Shown here: positions 25,214-35,261 of the stretch, in pieces
Position numbering within the stretch: position 1 is the stretch's first letter
Layout of the letters: each line of letters opens with the position of its first letter
NCBI GenBank assembly: GCA_030248295.1
Contig: JASANH010000497.1
Location: 1 to 64,000 of the forward strand
Length of the DNA stretch: 64,000 nucleotides
Source of the DNA: Mesodorylaimus sp. YZB2_4
Taxonomy: Eukaryota; Nematoda; Enoplea; Dorylaimida; Dorylaimidae
Direction of reading: 5' to 3'
The notes under the pieces: model-generated
Seen by the model: only the letters and a program-made list of their open reading frames with translations
What the model was told of the DNA's origin: nothing
Database searches by the model: none
Translations under genes and position numbers: made by a program

Positions 25214-25492
25214 TTGTACAGTCAAACGGTCAAACTTTCGAACGACTACAATGCATTAGTCGATTCTCCAATATATAAAAAGATTCGAGTCACTGAAGAT
25301 CGCCTATTACAATTGATGGATGACGAAGATAGTGATGATCAGCAAGAAGCCTTTCAAATGGCCTTCGATCAGAGGAAAACATTGCTATTGAATTTTTTGA
25401 ATGACAACCTAGATGTAGTTGAAAATTATGCGGAAACATCAGACAGTGAAGAGGAAGATGGAGAAGAAGAAGAAGAAGAGGACAGTGATTAA
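25214..25492 (+). CDS. Acidic protein encoded in the foldback core
   Basis: 92 codons with a helical middle (YNALVDSPIYKKIRVTEDRLLQLM, DDQQEAFQMAFDQRKTLLLNFLNDNLDVV) and an extremely acidic tail (SDSEEEDGEEEEEEDSD). Same phase and strand as the zinc-finger frame just upstream. Probably its C-terminal part, or a separate small ORF. I do not recognise the family. No nuclease or integrase residues can be pointed to. Confidence 0.45.
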   Translation: MYSQTVKLSNDYNALVDSPIYKKIRVTEDRLLQLMDDEDSDDQQEAFQMAFDQRKTLLLNFLNDNLDVVENYAETSDSEEEDGEEEEEEDSD

Positions 25493-25595
25493 TTCACCCA
25501 ACTGATTTTATAAAACTACCGTGCACAAACATTAATACCTTGATATTTAATCATGATCAATAGTTATGTTTCTTTTAATAAATAGCTACTCACCT

Positions 25596-26190
25596 GCTAA
25601 CATGAGCAGCTTTCCCGCTATCATGAGCTGCTCCCCGCTAACATGAGCTGCTCCCCCGCTAACATGAGCGGGGTTGTAGGCTTATAAGTGCAACATGGAC
25701 CATGACGTAAAGCCCCGTAAGGTACAAAGTGAACGCCCTGACTGGATTTGTAGAAAACTGGCATGGTGTATGCTCTCACATTTGCCGCTCACCTGATAAA
25801 ATGGAAAGGTCCCCATTAAGTAGGAGCTACTCCTGCTACCAAAGTGCTGCTCTGCCATAAAATGAGGAGATCCAAACAGTTCCCACCAAGGAGGAGCTGC
25901 TCCTGCAACAAAATGAGCAGCTCCGAGCTGCTCCCCACCAAGGAGGAGCTGCTCTTGTCACTAAATGAGCAGCTCCGCTGCTCCCCACCAAGGAGGAGCT
26001 GCTCCTGCAACAAAATGAGCAGCTCCGAGCTGCTCCCCACCAAGGAGGAGCTGCTCTTGTCACTAAATGAGCAGCTCCGCTGCTCCTCACCAAGGAGGAG
26101 CTGCTCCTGCAACAAAATGAGCAGCTCCGAGCTGCTCCTCAGTAAGGAGGAACTGCTCCTGCAACAAAATGAGCAGCTCCGAGCTGCTCC
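25596..26190 (-). repeat. Right-arm tandem arrays (inverted, shorter)
   Basis: 25596-25676 holds a few short units (CATGAGCTGCTCCCCGCTAA) and 25860-26190 about six of the 53-bp units, all inverted relative to the left arm. The right arm is therefore roughly 1.8 kb shorter than the left, an asymmetry produced by repeat gain or loss. Confidence 0.9.
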
Positions 26191-26525
26191 GCTGTAGGTT
26201 TCGAAGACATGTTGTTGTCACTTCCAAATTGACGCAACATAGCAGACATAACAGGCCCTTTATACGTGAAGGCGGGAAATTCAAAAAACCTCGCTGCGTC
26301 ATAGAAGCGTCACTTAAGCTGGATTTGAATTTTACGTGTGTCAATTATGTAATCACTTGGATGATACTGGGTATGGACAGTGAGTACCGCCGATATGATC
26401 ATTGACTGGGTCAGTAATGTGAGCCAGTACTGCACATGGGCTAAGGGTGGGCTGTCTTGACCTCACCCACCCTGGTGGACTTGGGTGATGGATGGTGACC
26501 TGCTCGCTGCTATACTACTTGCGTC

Positions 26526-26768
26526 GCCTAGGGAGACCTAGCAAAACTAGTCTCGCCTTGCCCTGACCAAATGAGTACTACAAGTACGGTGTCTGGCCAA
26601 ACCTGCTCGTTGTCTGATAACACCTTTGTGCGGGACTTAAATGTACTTGCTGTTTTGATGTTACTCGGCTCCCATGCGCATCATCGTTGTGCTACGATGA
26701 TATTGCTAGAGAAGCGGCTGGAGGCGATCCTGTTTCAGTTAAAACTCTTCTGTTCCATCCTAGTAAGA
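26526..26768 (-). mobile_element. LINE copy B leader, right of the foldback insertion
   Basis: Inverse match to 18705-18947 (for example CCAAACCTGCTCGTTGTCTG, CGGGACTTAAATGTACTTGC). It continues exactly the sequence interrupted at 21966. Homology to copy A ends at CATCCTAGTAA, the likely 5' end of this LINE family. Confidence 0.8.
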
Positions 26769-27499
26769 CGATCGGCTGAGTGCATGTTTTGCGGGTTGAC
26801 TTGTGACACCAGTTTTTTTTGGCCGCGACTCCTCCGCTTTTTGTTTTCTGTTTGCACCCAATAACCAGTTTTATGTACGAGGTATCCGCAGGGGTACAAA
26901 TACCAGAGTCTCCTTGTACCAGGCCAGTCTTCTCCATGGACGTCGATTTGTACATAGTTTATATTCGTAAATAATTCTGTACATATTGTGTATTATTTGT
27001 AAATATGTAAGTACTTTTTGGGCACTTTTTCCCTCTGCAGCTTAGTCTGGGTCCATCTTTGCCCCTTGTCGCCGCAAAGTGATGCGATAAGTAAAATAGT
27101 GGCAGCGGGTGTTGTCACGGATGACTATGTGGTGAGGATGCAATTAGTTATACTTGCCCGCTGAACCAATCCAGTCTCGTCTGGATTGGTTTGGGCTGAC
27201 AAAACGTCCGCCTTGCGTCAGCGTGTGTGGTCGTTTCTATCGCCATATGAGGTCGAGATCAGTCCTATGCGACCTTTGGATCGGAAATTTAAATTTTATG
27301 CTGTTCATTTGCCCGAGAAAATCGAAGGAGACTGGAAGTGTGAACGCATCGCTGCTGGCACTCGGACGATGCATCAGAGCGCTTCGTTCGAAACAATCTG
27401 ACAAGTAAGCTTGTTTCGGGCATGGTTGAAAAAGTGGGATAAAAACCTTTGCAGCATTGGTTGTTATCATGGGAATAATGATGAAATTTGCTAGAACTT
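26769..27499. other. Unassigned; possible LTR-like remnant and a small duplicated segment
   Basis: No gene seen. A GTGGCAGCGGGT motif at about 27.10 kb resembles the primer-site region inside some LTR elements, but no LTR pair was found. The segment 27115-27215 (GTCACGGATG .. AATCCAGTCTCG(T)CTGGATTG .. CTGACAAAAC) recurs at 28472-28555. Confidence 0.35.
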
Positions 27500-27847
27500 T
27501 CAGGAGAGAGCCAGAAAGCGGAAATCGATTTTTATGTGTGTACAGAGTAGGAGCTTTGGTGGAGCGGGTAAAGGTCGGGTGCCCCAGTTCTGTGGTGTTG
27601 CATGTCGTTGGTCATGGGTGATTTTAAAATAGGAGGGGTCTTTAGATAAAGTGATAATTCCTTCGTCAGGATCAACTCGCAGATAATTCCGTATCGCGAT
27701 TCCAAGCTCACTCGCTTCTTCCAACATTATCTGACTTGTGAGTGGACGCGGCCAAACGTGTATGCTAGTACGGTAAATACCAACCAGTGCGCCAGCTATT
27801 TCGACGAAACGTTGAATATTTAGAAATTTTCTGCGGCCACTAAAGAG
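27500..27847 (-). CDS. Unidentified exon, hypothetical protein
   Basis: An open minus-strand segment preceded by an acceptor-like CTCTTTAG. It reads GRRKFLNIQRFVEIAGALVG, then YRTSIHVWPRPLTSQ, EEASELGIAIRNYLRVDPDEG, and ends FRFLALS before a stop. Composition is protein-like, with alternating hydrophobic helices. I do not recognise a family. It could be a terminal host exon or a transposase tail. Confidence 0.3.
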   Translation of the reverse strand, partial: LFSGRRKFLNIQRFVEIAGALVGIYRTSIHVWPRPLTSQIMLEEASELGIAIRNYLRVDPDEGIITLSKDPSYFKITHDQRHATPQNWGTRPLPAPPKLLLCTHIKIDFRFLALS

Positions 27848-27871
27848 GTAATTTGTTTTCTGCATTTGCAT

Positions 27872-28765
27872 TTTTTTGGGTGATACTGAGGATGAAAATT
27901 TTTTCCTAGTATATCAAAACTGTCTGGCGGCCAGATGTACAGTATTGCCACCAGCCGCCGCCTCCGCGACGCCAGTTAACTTTTCGCTGAGGAACCAATC
28001 CTTGAGAGAAAGCACCCGATGCACACGATGACAGGTCGGGGCACAGATAGTCATCGTCAGTCCCGAATCGTTAAGCCAGCCGTTGCCTGACGAACAAGAC
28101 GAAGCGGACGACGATGTATTGGACGAGAACGAGGTGAGTATGTTGTGGGCTGTCAGCCGGGGTCGACCGTGCCAGGACTCGAGCTCTGGTACGGCCCGTA
28201 CTTGTACCTGTACGAGCTAAAAATTTCATCATATCAATATTTAAAAAATACTGAGAAAGTTTTTTAGACGCTGAACGAAGGCTTTCTGACTGTTTCTGAC
28301 GTTCTGGCAATCATAATAGGTCCAACTGGCCCCAATGAAGCAAAAACTGTATCACAACACCAAATTATGACTCCAGTTATTAAAAAAGTCGATACGGTCG
28401 TACCAGCCTAGTTTCAGCGCCGCTCTGTACCATACCTCCCCCTGGTACGGTTGTAGTGGGGTCGACCCTGGGTTGTCACGGATGCCTGTGGGATAAGGAT
28501 CCAATCCAGTCTCGACTGGATTGCCAATGACTGACAAAACAGCCGCTTTGTGGTCATGATCACAAAGTCTGACCAGGAAACATTCCCGACTGTCTCTCGC
28601 AAATCAAAACGAAACTTTGCATGAAAGCAGTACGCAGGCAGGTATGAACTTTGATGCTGACAATTTTTCCCAGTGGCCCTGGTTTACCAAAAAATGACCA
28701 CATATTCGAGCACTCACTTCGACTACCCAAGTTTTCTGCGCGCGTGATCGCGCAGGGTTGTCGAA
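27872..28765. other. No gene recognised
   Basis: Short frames only. The second copy of the GTCACGGATG/AATCCAGTCTCG segment lies at 28472-28555. Confidence 0.35.
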
Positions 28766-28990
28766 CTCAGGGGCGTACGCAGGATATGGGGGTCGTGGTG
28801 GGGTGCCAACAAAAAATTTGCGTAAATATGCTAATTTAGTGCATCGCGCAAAGTCCAGGAGACGGATGTGGCTAAATGGAAAAAAGAATCCAGTTTGGTA
28901 GTTCAACATGAAACCGTGGGCGCGAAGCGCCCAAGAGGGGGTGGGGTGCGGGGCGAGGGGAAATTTTTAAAAAATTGGCTTCTCGCAGAC
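28766..28990 (+). mobile_element. Probable MITE remnant
   Basis: Begins AGGGGCGTACGCAGGATATGG and contains GGGCGCGAAGCGCCC followed by AAATTTTTAAAAAATT. This word pattern is common in short non-autonomous DNA transposons of many animals. Terminal inverted repeats could not be fixed, so this is a tentative call. Confidence 0.3.
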
Positions 28991-29463
28991 ACAAGTTTTC
29001 ACGATTCTATAAACATATTTGCGGGAAATAAGCTGCTTCAGGTTAAGAAATCACTTTCTTTAACCTTGCCAAAAACTCGGGCCACCTCCCTGTCAAAAAG
29101 CTGAATATGCTTCTGCGTGGGGACCATCCAAAATCCGCGCCTAATCTTTCTGAGCGTACAGAATCAATGAGTGCCATCTTTGTCAGCATACCGTACTAAC
29201 GATATATGATACAAGAAAAAACCTTAAATGTTGTCAAAAAGGTGCCCACTCTGGCCACTTCTCTGGTTTGGAAGGGGACCGTTGGCCGCAATGCCACCCG
29301 CTGTGCTCGCCACGGGGGTCATCACTGCCTGGGCACTGCTTCCATGCAAAGTATTGTTTTGATTTGCGAGAGACAGTCCGGAAATGTTCCTTCGTGAGCT
29401 GACTTTTGAGAATTGGAGGGTTTGAATGAGGGCGCGAAGATAAGCGCTGTCAATTTTTTTAGA

Positions 29464-30150
29464 TGATTCGGCGATATTCGGCAGTTATCGACGATTTGAA
29501 GACAAAGTTAATTGCCGAGGGGCAGCGGAATCTTTGCTTAAACGCCAAGTGCGCGAGGAAGTTTTTAACGAATGCTGCAGACTTCATCGCGAAATAGTGG
29601 AACATTGGCACTTTTGATGTTTGGTCCCCAACAAAGGATAGCTTAGGCGTAGGCTAGGCTGGCATATGGCTTAGGCTCAGGCTCAGGCTTATCGTTAGCC
29701 TTGGCTCAGTCCGGTATATGACTCAAGCTTAGGCTGATGCAATGGTTAAGCCAGCCTTTTCAGCCATTGCTTGGGGACCAAACGGAAAAAGCGCCGGAAC
29801 ACATCATGAGTAAGCGTGTGTTGTGCTGACGTTTTTTTGGGGTGTCCTGATTAAATAGATGGCTTAGAAAGGGCAGAGCGGAGGCCGGGACCGTGGTGAA
29901 AGGAGACAAGACGGATTTGGTGAACTTCGAAGGAAGAACAACGAAAAATATGAGCGATGAAGAGCAAGCTCATTTCATGACAGCATTTCAAGAAGGCTGG
30001 AATCGAATCATCTCGCTTCGCAATCAAGGCCCACAAATGGACATTTACTGCAATCGACCCGTGGGCCAACATTTTCGATCAGGCCGCTATGCGCACGAGT
30101 ATTTAAAACATGTAAAATCCGATTTGAGGCCGCACAATTTCTGTTTCCAA
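29464..30150 (+). CDS. Unidentified exon-like segments (hypothetical)
   Basis: Two protein-like stretches on one strand. 29464-29598 reads MIRRYSAVIDDLKTKLIAEG and CLNAKCARKFLTNAADF. 29893-30150 reads DLVNFEGRTTKNMSDEEQAHF, FQEGWNRIISLRNQGPQMD and SGRYAHEYLKHVKSDLRPH. The segment between them (29.63-29.76 kb) is rich in GGCTTAGGCT repeats. They could be exons of one unknown gene; no domain is recognised and no clear donor-acceptor pair joins them. Confidence 0.25.
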
Positions 30151-31454
30151 CGGCGCCTCCTCGGAATTTTTTGCCATGTTGGCCGAGAAATCATAATAAT
30201 CGCGAAAGGAAACAAAAAACCTAGAATTTTAGAAAAGAACTGTAATTTTTTAAGTGTATTTTTAGTCATACGAATAAATGTGCATGTTTTAACTGAAAGA
30301 AGCCGGATGGGCAAAAATAAAGATGGGCTGTGGTGTTTAAAGAAAATGGATCAATCGTCAGTGCCTGCATGCTCTTCAATCGGTCTAGAAGTGAATAAGT
30401 TTTCCCGCAACTTTTTGCATTTAGAATTTTGCCAAGTACAAAAGCTACACTCTAATAGACGTGCGAAAATGCACGGCTTATGTGTTACAAATGGGCCTTT
30501 GACGACGTATGACTGACCAAGCCTATTCAGGACAGGGAGCACCTGAGTTCATTCCAGGGTCAAGTTCCAGTGAGGAGGTCAGTCTGAGAAGAATTAGCTG
30601 GCCCACCAGGGCATGAACGATTCATGAGCGATGGGCATTCCCAGTTAAGAGATAGAGGCAGGCGAGGAGGCATTGTTGAAAACTGACAGTCGAATCTACT
30701 CAATGTTTCACTGATTGCCCGAAAGCAGTGAGGAGGGATCCTGTATCTGAAGCAGGCAACAGAACCACATATCTTGATGGAAGCTGACGGATTGCAGTGA
30801 TTACGTCGTTCTGGTGCTTAGTTATAGGCCAAGGTATCGGCCCTGCCAACTGTGCTTGGAGTATTATCAGCAGGCACTGCTTGGACCAGCCAACCAGATG
30901 CCTAATGTTAAAGGACAATTTTCGCCAGCTAATAACTCGAGAACGGTTCGACGAAAATTTTTGATTTTTTGCACATTGAGCAGAATCGGCCGAATCTACT
31001 ATCGTGCTAATTTTTATCAAAATCCGTTTGGCCATTGTCGAGTTCCAGAATAGGCGATTTCTTGTTCGGGGGGAGGAGACGAGGAGGAGGAGACAACAAG
31101 TGCCGTGATCAACAACCAGAGGTCGTACAGTTGTAAATGTAGGTTTTTCTGAAAGCTGAAACTTTTCGACTCTGCGTCGCGAAGATAGGCTTGGTGTGCA
31201 CTAATAAATTTGCCGATAATAAATGGGAGCATGGGAATGAATATAACTGCTGTGGAAAGAATTTCCATGGGCAGGACATGTTCCATTAGATGTGGAGTAA
31301 TATTGTTGAGGAAAATTAGAGCTAATAATAACTTGACAAACGTTGCGGATCCTGAATTTCAGCTTCTGAGGGAACAGAAGTTCAGATCACCCGAGCATGA
31401 CCCAGTTCTTTTTAGGCTGGCTTCAGTCTCCGATAGGTTGCCCCTTTTTACATG
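30151..31454. other. No gene recognised; one LINE-leader fragment
   Basis: A stretch at 30865-30960 (ACCAGCCAACCAGATGC .. AAAGGACAATTTTCGCCAGCT .. CTCGAGAACG) matches the LINE leader at 18963-19032. The rest is unassigned. Confidence 0.4.
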
Positions 31455-31985
31455 GATTAGAGCATATTTTGTTTGTGGCATAGAGTGGCTTTTCAATAGC
31501 ATTTTTGTTTTCCGACCACGAGGCTCTCAGTTCGAGTTTAGAATAATTCAGAATTTTTGGTTTTGGTTTTTGTTTCTCGTCTTTTCACGGGACAGACAAA
31601 CGTTATTGCGAACAAGGAAATGAGCGTGGTCCTTGATTTTTTGCCCAGTCAGAGATAAGGTTTCGATGCGTAAAAGAAGTACTTAATTTGCTGTTTTTCC
31701 TGCAGCCTGTATATCTTACAGCCTGCAGCTTGTTAGCACATATTCGAAAAATCTGTGCATGTCGTCAGTAGGAGTTTCTGACTAGTATGAAATACCAAAC
31801 TAGTTTGTAGCAAAAAAACGGAAAACGGTCTTATTATTTCCAAAAAGTCTGTTATGACAGACTCGAAACTTTTAGACCAGCCAATGCACACAGTGGAACC
31901 AGGGCTTAGGATGGCTGGTCTACTCGGCCACTGCTAAGCGCAACCACAATCTAGGAAAAATGTCTGAGCAGAAGCTGCTTCATCT
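31455..31985 (+). repeat. LINE leader-type repeat, copy at 31.5 kb
   Basis: Closely matches 41990-42535: GAGTGGCTTTTCAA, TTCCGACCACGAGGCTCTCAG, CAGCCAATGCACACAGTGGA, GGATGGCTGGTCTACTCGGC, AAAATGTCTGAGCAGAAGCTG. At 42.5 kb the same sequence runs straight into LINE coding sequence, so this is a solitary leader. Confidence 0.7.
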
Positions 31986-32392
31986 GGATGAATATCAACA
32001 GGACGACTGATCCTGGCAACGAGCAGAGAAAGCTGTAATCCTGTGCTTGTGGTCTGCTTGTGGGCTAGGAGTGTCTAACTCTTGGGCTATGCGCACACAT
32101 GCTCATAGTAGGTAATGTTGAAGCCGCGGCTAGGTAAATCATTTTGTGTTATGTATCTGCAATGTCGGTTCCTTGCGCTACGTCAGTGGATATTTTGGTG
32201 TGGGGGCAAGGTCCAATCAGGATAGGATATGACGGAATCACGCTTGTAATTCGAGTCAGTAGAGGGCACTTCGCATAATGCGGTAGGACCTGATTTAGGT
32301 GTGCACAAACATGTTGTTCGTGAGTCAAGGGGATCCAGCACCCCCCCCCCCCCCTATGGTTAGTATGTAAGTGTGATTTGCATATCGCCCAA

Positions 32393-32573
32393 CTTGTCAT
32401 GTCATGTCATGTCATACTTTATCCATAGCCAAGCACCATAAGGCGCACTCGAGGGCTAAGGAACACATAATTGACAATCACTTTGTACCGAGGCGGGAGT
32501 CGAACCCTCCCCTGTAAGTGCGCACCCAGCGTGAGAGGCAGACGCCTTAACCCGCTAAGGCCACGACCCCGGC
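32393..32573 (-). mobile_element. tRNA-derived SINE, family A
   Basis: Read on the minus strand, the head holds RNA polymerase III boxes: A box GTGGCCTTAGCGGGTTAAGG and B box GGTTCGACTCC. A body follows with CCTTAGCCCTCGAGTGCGC and a pentanucleotide tail (ATGAC)n. The same order occurs at 54885-55051. Poor anticodon-stem pairing and the attached body argue against a working tRNA gene. Confidence 0.75.
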
Positions 32574-33109
32574 CTTGCTGGGCGACCTAGGAATTTCTAT
32601 GGAGTGTAAGATCAGGTCGTTTGTGTTAGGTTAGGAAACTGGCTGCGCCCCATACCCATGTGTATTAGAAATGTAAATAAGGAGCCCATTTTGCCATGCT
32701 CAGTCAGTAGTAGAGTTGCAGTCACTCGCTGGTACGTCGTAGTCATTCGCGATCTTCGTATTTCTCACTCGTGCGTCGGCCGTAGTAAAAGACTTCGTGT
32801 GATTGCCCGTTGTCGGTTTGGACCATGTTCCGTGCCTCGAGTGGACACCGATTCCGTCGTTATCCAACTCGGTCTTTGGGTAAGCAGTCTTGTCGAGTGT
32901 AACAGTTTACTGTGTCCATATCAGGTTGGGCCAGTAAACTACGTTACATACATATCCCTTCATCCTCAAGCGGTTCATTACTGATATGATAAACCATGAG
33001 CATGAACATAAAGTTGGAAGGAGGGGGAGAGATTGTTGAGAGTGTCTCTCGAGGTTTAGGCATTTAAGGATACGCCATATCACTTTACTCGCAGCGCCAC
33101 AGTCTTAGC
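32574..33109. other. No gene recognised
   Basis: One open frame (32658-32984, plus) has no domain. A C-rich homopolymer (32340-32354) and the SINE lie just upstream. Confidence 0.35.
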
Positions 33110-33400
33110 ATAGTCAGGTTGCTTGTGTGGAACAGCACAGCTGACTTTGGGGAGCCTGTCTGAACATCAGCAGTACACAGAATACAGGCTTTGTGGCTTT
33201 GATGCTGACCCCTAAATGCATGCATACAGTATATGTGCGAGTGATTTTACGTACGCTGTGTGCAGTGCGCAGCATGTTGGGCAACCTCTCCTTTTCTTGT
33301 GGCTGAGTAGACCAGCCATCCTAAGCCCTGGTTCCACTTTGTGCATTGGCTGGTCTAAAAGTTTCGAGTCTGTCATGACAGACTTTTTTGGAAATAATTG
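33110..33400 (-). repeat. LINE leader-type repeat, inverted copy
   Basis: Reverse complement of 31835-31940 (AAAGTCTG, GACAGACTCGAAACTTTTAGA, GACCAGCCAATGCAC), extending into sequence similar to LINE copy B (CAGTGCGCAGCATG, GCCTGTCTGAACATCAGCAG). With 31.84 kb it makes a 100-base inverted pair about 1.4 kb apart. Confidence 0.7.
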
Positions 33401-33510
33401 ACATACAGTACAAAGTACAAAGCGAAAACGCACTCGGATCAGTCTTCAGAACACGAAATACAAAATCGCATCACTTTTTCTTGACTGGCACCTTCGAGCC
33501 CGCTTCGAGA

Positions 33511-34184
33511 TTACTTCTTCTTGGCGGTCTTCTTGACCACCTTCTGAGCGACTGGCTTGGCCATCACCGATTTGGCACTGGCCTTGATCACACTCGTTTC
33601 TCCTCCACCTTTCGGTGCGCTCTCCTTGGCAGGGGATGGACTCCTCAAAATTGGTGGGGTGACATATCCCGCCCCAGTCTCGCTTTTTTGGAACTTCTCC
33701 AATGCGCCTTCCTTGAAGTAGAGATTAGGATTGATGCTGCTAGCTGACACGTTGCTCTTGTTTCCCACAGCCGACTCTACACTCGGGCTCACCATCGAGC
33801 CGGTCGCCAACTTCGCTTTTCCACTTTCCTTGGTCGGCGCTGCAGGCTTGGTAGTACCCCTTTCCCCCTGATCATTGACGTACCTGCAACAAATCGCACA
33901 CTTTCAGGAAGATCTGTTTGCCGAGCGGAGCTGCCGCAACGACCACTTCATGACCCACTAAGTCTGGCACCTTGCTGGCGTGCAAGCCTTCCCCTGTGTC
34001 GCCTGGCAGTTTGGGCTGATTGTCTTTAAAGACTTTGTTCCTTGATTCATCCGTATAGCGGCATTTTGTGAGCTCCAGGAGTCATCTCGTCCTTTAGTTG
34101 CTCCTTTTCGTCATGCGTCATCTTCTTGAATATAGTGTGCAGTTCTTTGTGGTTCTTTCTGGTGTGGTTCTGGTGTTTTTCCTG
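33511..34184 (-). pseudogene. Lysine-rich protein, 3' exon(s), decayed; family not recognised
   Basis: An exon starts after an acceptor (TTTCTAACTCAG) at about 34184 and reads EKHQNHTRKNHKELHTIFKK and MTHDEKEQLKDEM. A one-base frame change follows near 34.08 kb into LLELTKCRYTDESRNKVF, then VPDLVGHEVVVAAAPLGKQ and IFLKVCDLLQ. Another change near 33.88 kb leads into YVNDQGERGTTKPAAPTKES and a low-complexity end, NPNLYFKEGALEKFQ, SPSPAKESAPKGG, KVVKKTAKKK, with a stop at 33511. The end is S/A/K-rich and basic, as in nuclear or chromatin-associated proteins; that is inference. Either a recent pseudogene or an assembly with small indels. It lies on the same strand just downstream of the MESH1 exon. 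Confidence 0.45.
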
Positions 34185-34559
34185 AGTTAGAAATGAATAT
34201 TGAAGTGGATTGCATTTATGGAATTAAAAAAAAAGGAGATCTTGATTTTTCACGGTTCTGTTGAAAAGTAGTCTTTGGTGAATAATTTCGAATTTCCCGC
34301 CTTTTTATTAAAACCTGACATGCCTTCTTGGTGAAGTGAGTGGATGCCCATGTTTTGCTCACCACTTTTTTATTTGTGCTCACACATTGGCAGGCTTAGC
34401 ACGAGCCAGTCTCAGCAAGATGAAGTGTGAAAATGGAAAAGAACTGCACAAACCCAGCACATTGACACCCGCACAGCCGCCCCCTCAAACCCCAGCCACA
34501 GCAGTATACTCGCACAGGCACCAGGCCACCAACCACATGGCCAGTGAGACACAGGCGAG

Positions 34560-34797
34560 TCAGAAAAAGTGCTGGTGGCGTTGGGAGAACTCGTCCAATT
34601 CGGCCTCCAAGCCAGGATTGGTTCCCCGAATGAGATTGACCAAGTCGTGGCACCATTTGATGTAGAAGTCGCGGTAGTCGTCGGTCAAGTCGGCTTGCGG
34701 ATGATTCTCGGCGTCCCTCAAGTTGTACAGCTTGTCCGCCAATCGAACCACCCTCCCTTCGTAGCTCAGGGACGAGGCACCTGCCAACTGAAAAGAA
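34560..34797 (-). CDS. HDDC3: MESH1 / HDDC3 (metazoan ppGpp hydrolase), last exon
   Basis: The exon opens after the acceptor CTTCTTTTCAG and encodes LAGASSLSYEGRVVRLADK, then LYNLRDAENHPQADL, and LVNLIRGTNPGLEAELDEF before the stop (34560-34562). VRLADKLYNLRD, with the downstream tryptophan and RGTN..LE, is the C-terminal signature of MESH1, an HD-domain, manganese-dependent hydrolase that removes pyrophosphate from the ribose 3' end of (p)ppGpp and can dephosphorylate NADPH. The Asp of LADK is an active-site residue of the HD fold. The upstream exons with the HD pair were not found at higher coordinates, where repeats and a MULE have inserted. The gene may be interrupted or continue beyond them. 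Confidence 0.8.
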
Positions 34798-34994
34798 GCT
34801 CCTTCACATCCCACTCTGCCACTGAAATACTCCTGCTATGCACACTGTGACCACCCATTTCATGTCTTGTGTGAGTAGCAGGGACTCTGGAGGATAGACC
34901 AGACATGAATCATGCCAAAGAGAGGCCTGCTAACTCCAAGGCAGTGCATTGCAGTCACTTCAGACATCACCCCATGACCTGTCTTTCATAACTG

Positions 34995-35190
34995 CTGTGA
35001 CCAGCACGCCTGGCGGTCGGGAGTAATCAATACGCTCCCCTGGCTGGGACGTCAACCTCTTCGGTTGATGTTTCTAGAGCAGGTATAGTCGCGAGACTTG
35101 CCTACCTCCAGTCGGAGTTTTTTGCTTGGAGACTTCGGTCTCGACTATCTCCCGCCGCCTGGGTGCGCTGGTTACACTGCGCTACGGCGA
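34995..35190 (+). repeat. Dispersed repeat D, copy 1
   Basis: Shares CCTGGC(T)GG, GACGTCAACC, TTGATGTTT, CGCGAGACTTGCCT(A/T)CC, CCAGTCGGAGTTT and GCCTGGGTGC(G/A)CTGGT with 58135-58300, and in part with 56865-57000. Non-coding, about 190 bases, probably a SINE or MITE family. Confidence 0.7.
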
Positions 35191-35261
35191 CTAATGAGCC
35201 TACACCTAACGTTAAGCCTACATCGGATGAGAAAGGAAAAGATAAGATATGAAAGAAAAAG

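Larger units (their letters stand above)
21967..26525. mobile_element. Foldback (FB-like) transposon with internal zinc-finger gene
   Basis: The element proper is 21973-26519, flanked by TGCGTC (21967-21972 and 26520-26525). Both ends begin AGTAGTATAGCAGCGAGCAG when read inward. The outer about 340 bases of each arm are near-identical inverted copies (21973-22312; 26180-26519). Inside them lie arrays of an about 53-bp unit (left 22.3-24.4 kb, right 25.86-26.19 kb), a shared about 150-base unique block (24.41-24.55 and 25.66-25.80 kb), a short-unit array, and then a 0.85-kb core with two open frames. The unfilled target is seen at 18943-18960 in LINE copy A, where the flanks run together around a single (inverted) GACGCA. 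Long, unequal, tandem-repeat-filled inverted arms are the hallmark of foldback elements. Confidence 0.85.

Noticed and set aside
29640-29765. Telomere-like or functional TTAGGC repeat
   Set aside because: GGCTTAGGCT words are irregular and few; low-complexity sequence, not a telomeric array.
32465-32573. Functional tRNA gene
   Set aside because: A and B boxes are good, but the anticodon stem pairs poorly and the unit continues into a body and tail shared with 54.9 kb; better explained as a SINE.
31835-33400. A DNA transposon with 100-bp terminal inverted repeats
   Set aside because: The repeats match internal portions of the LINE leader seen elsewhere in both orientations, no target duplication was seen, and the interior contains an unrelated SINE.
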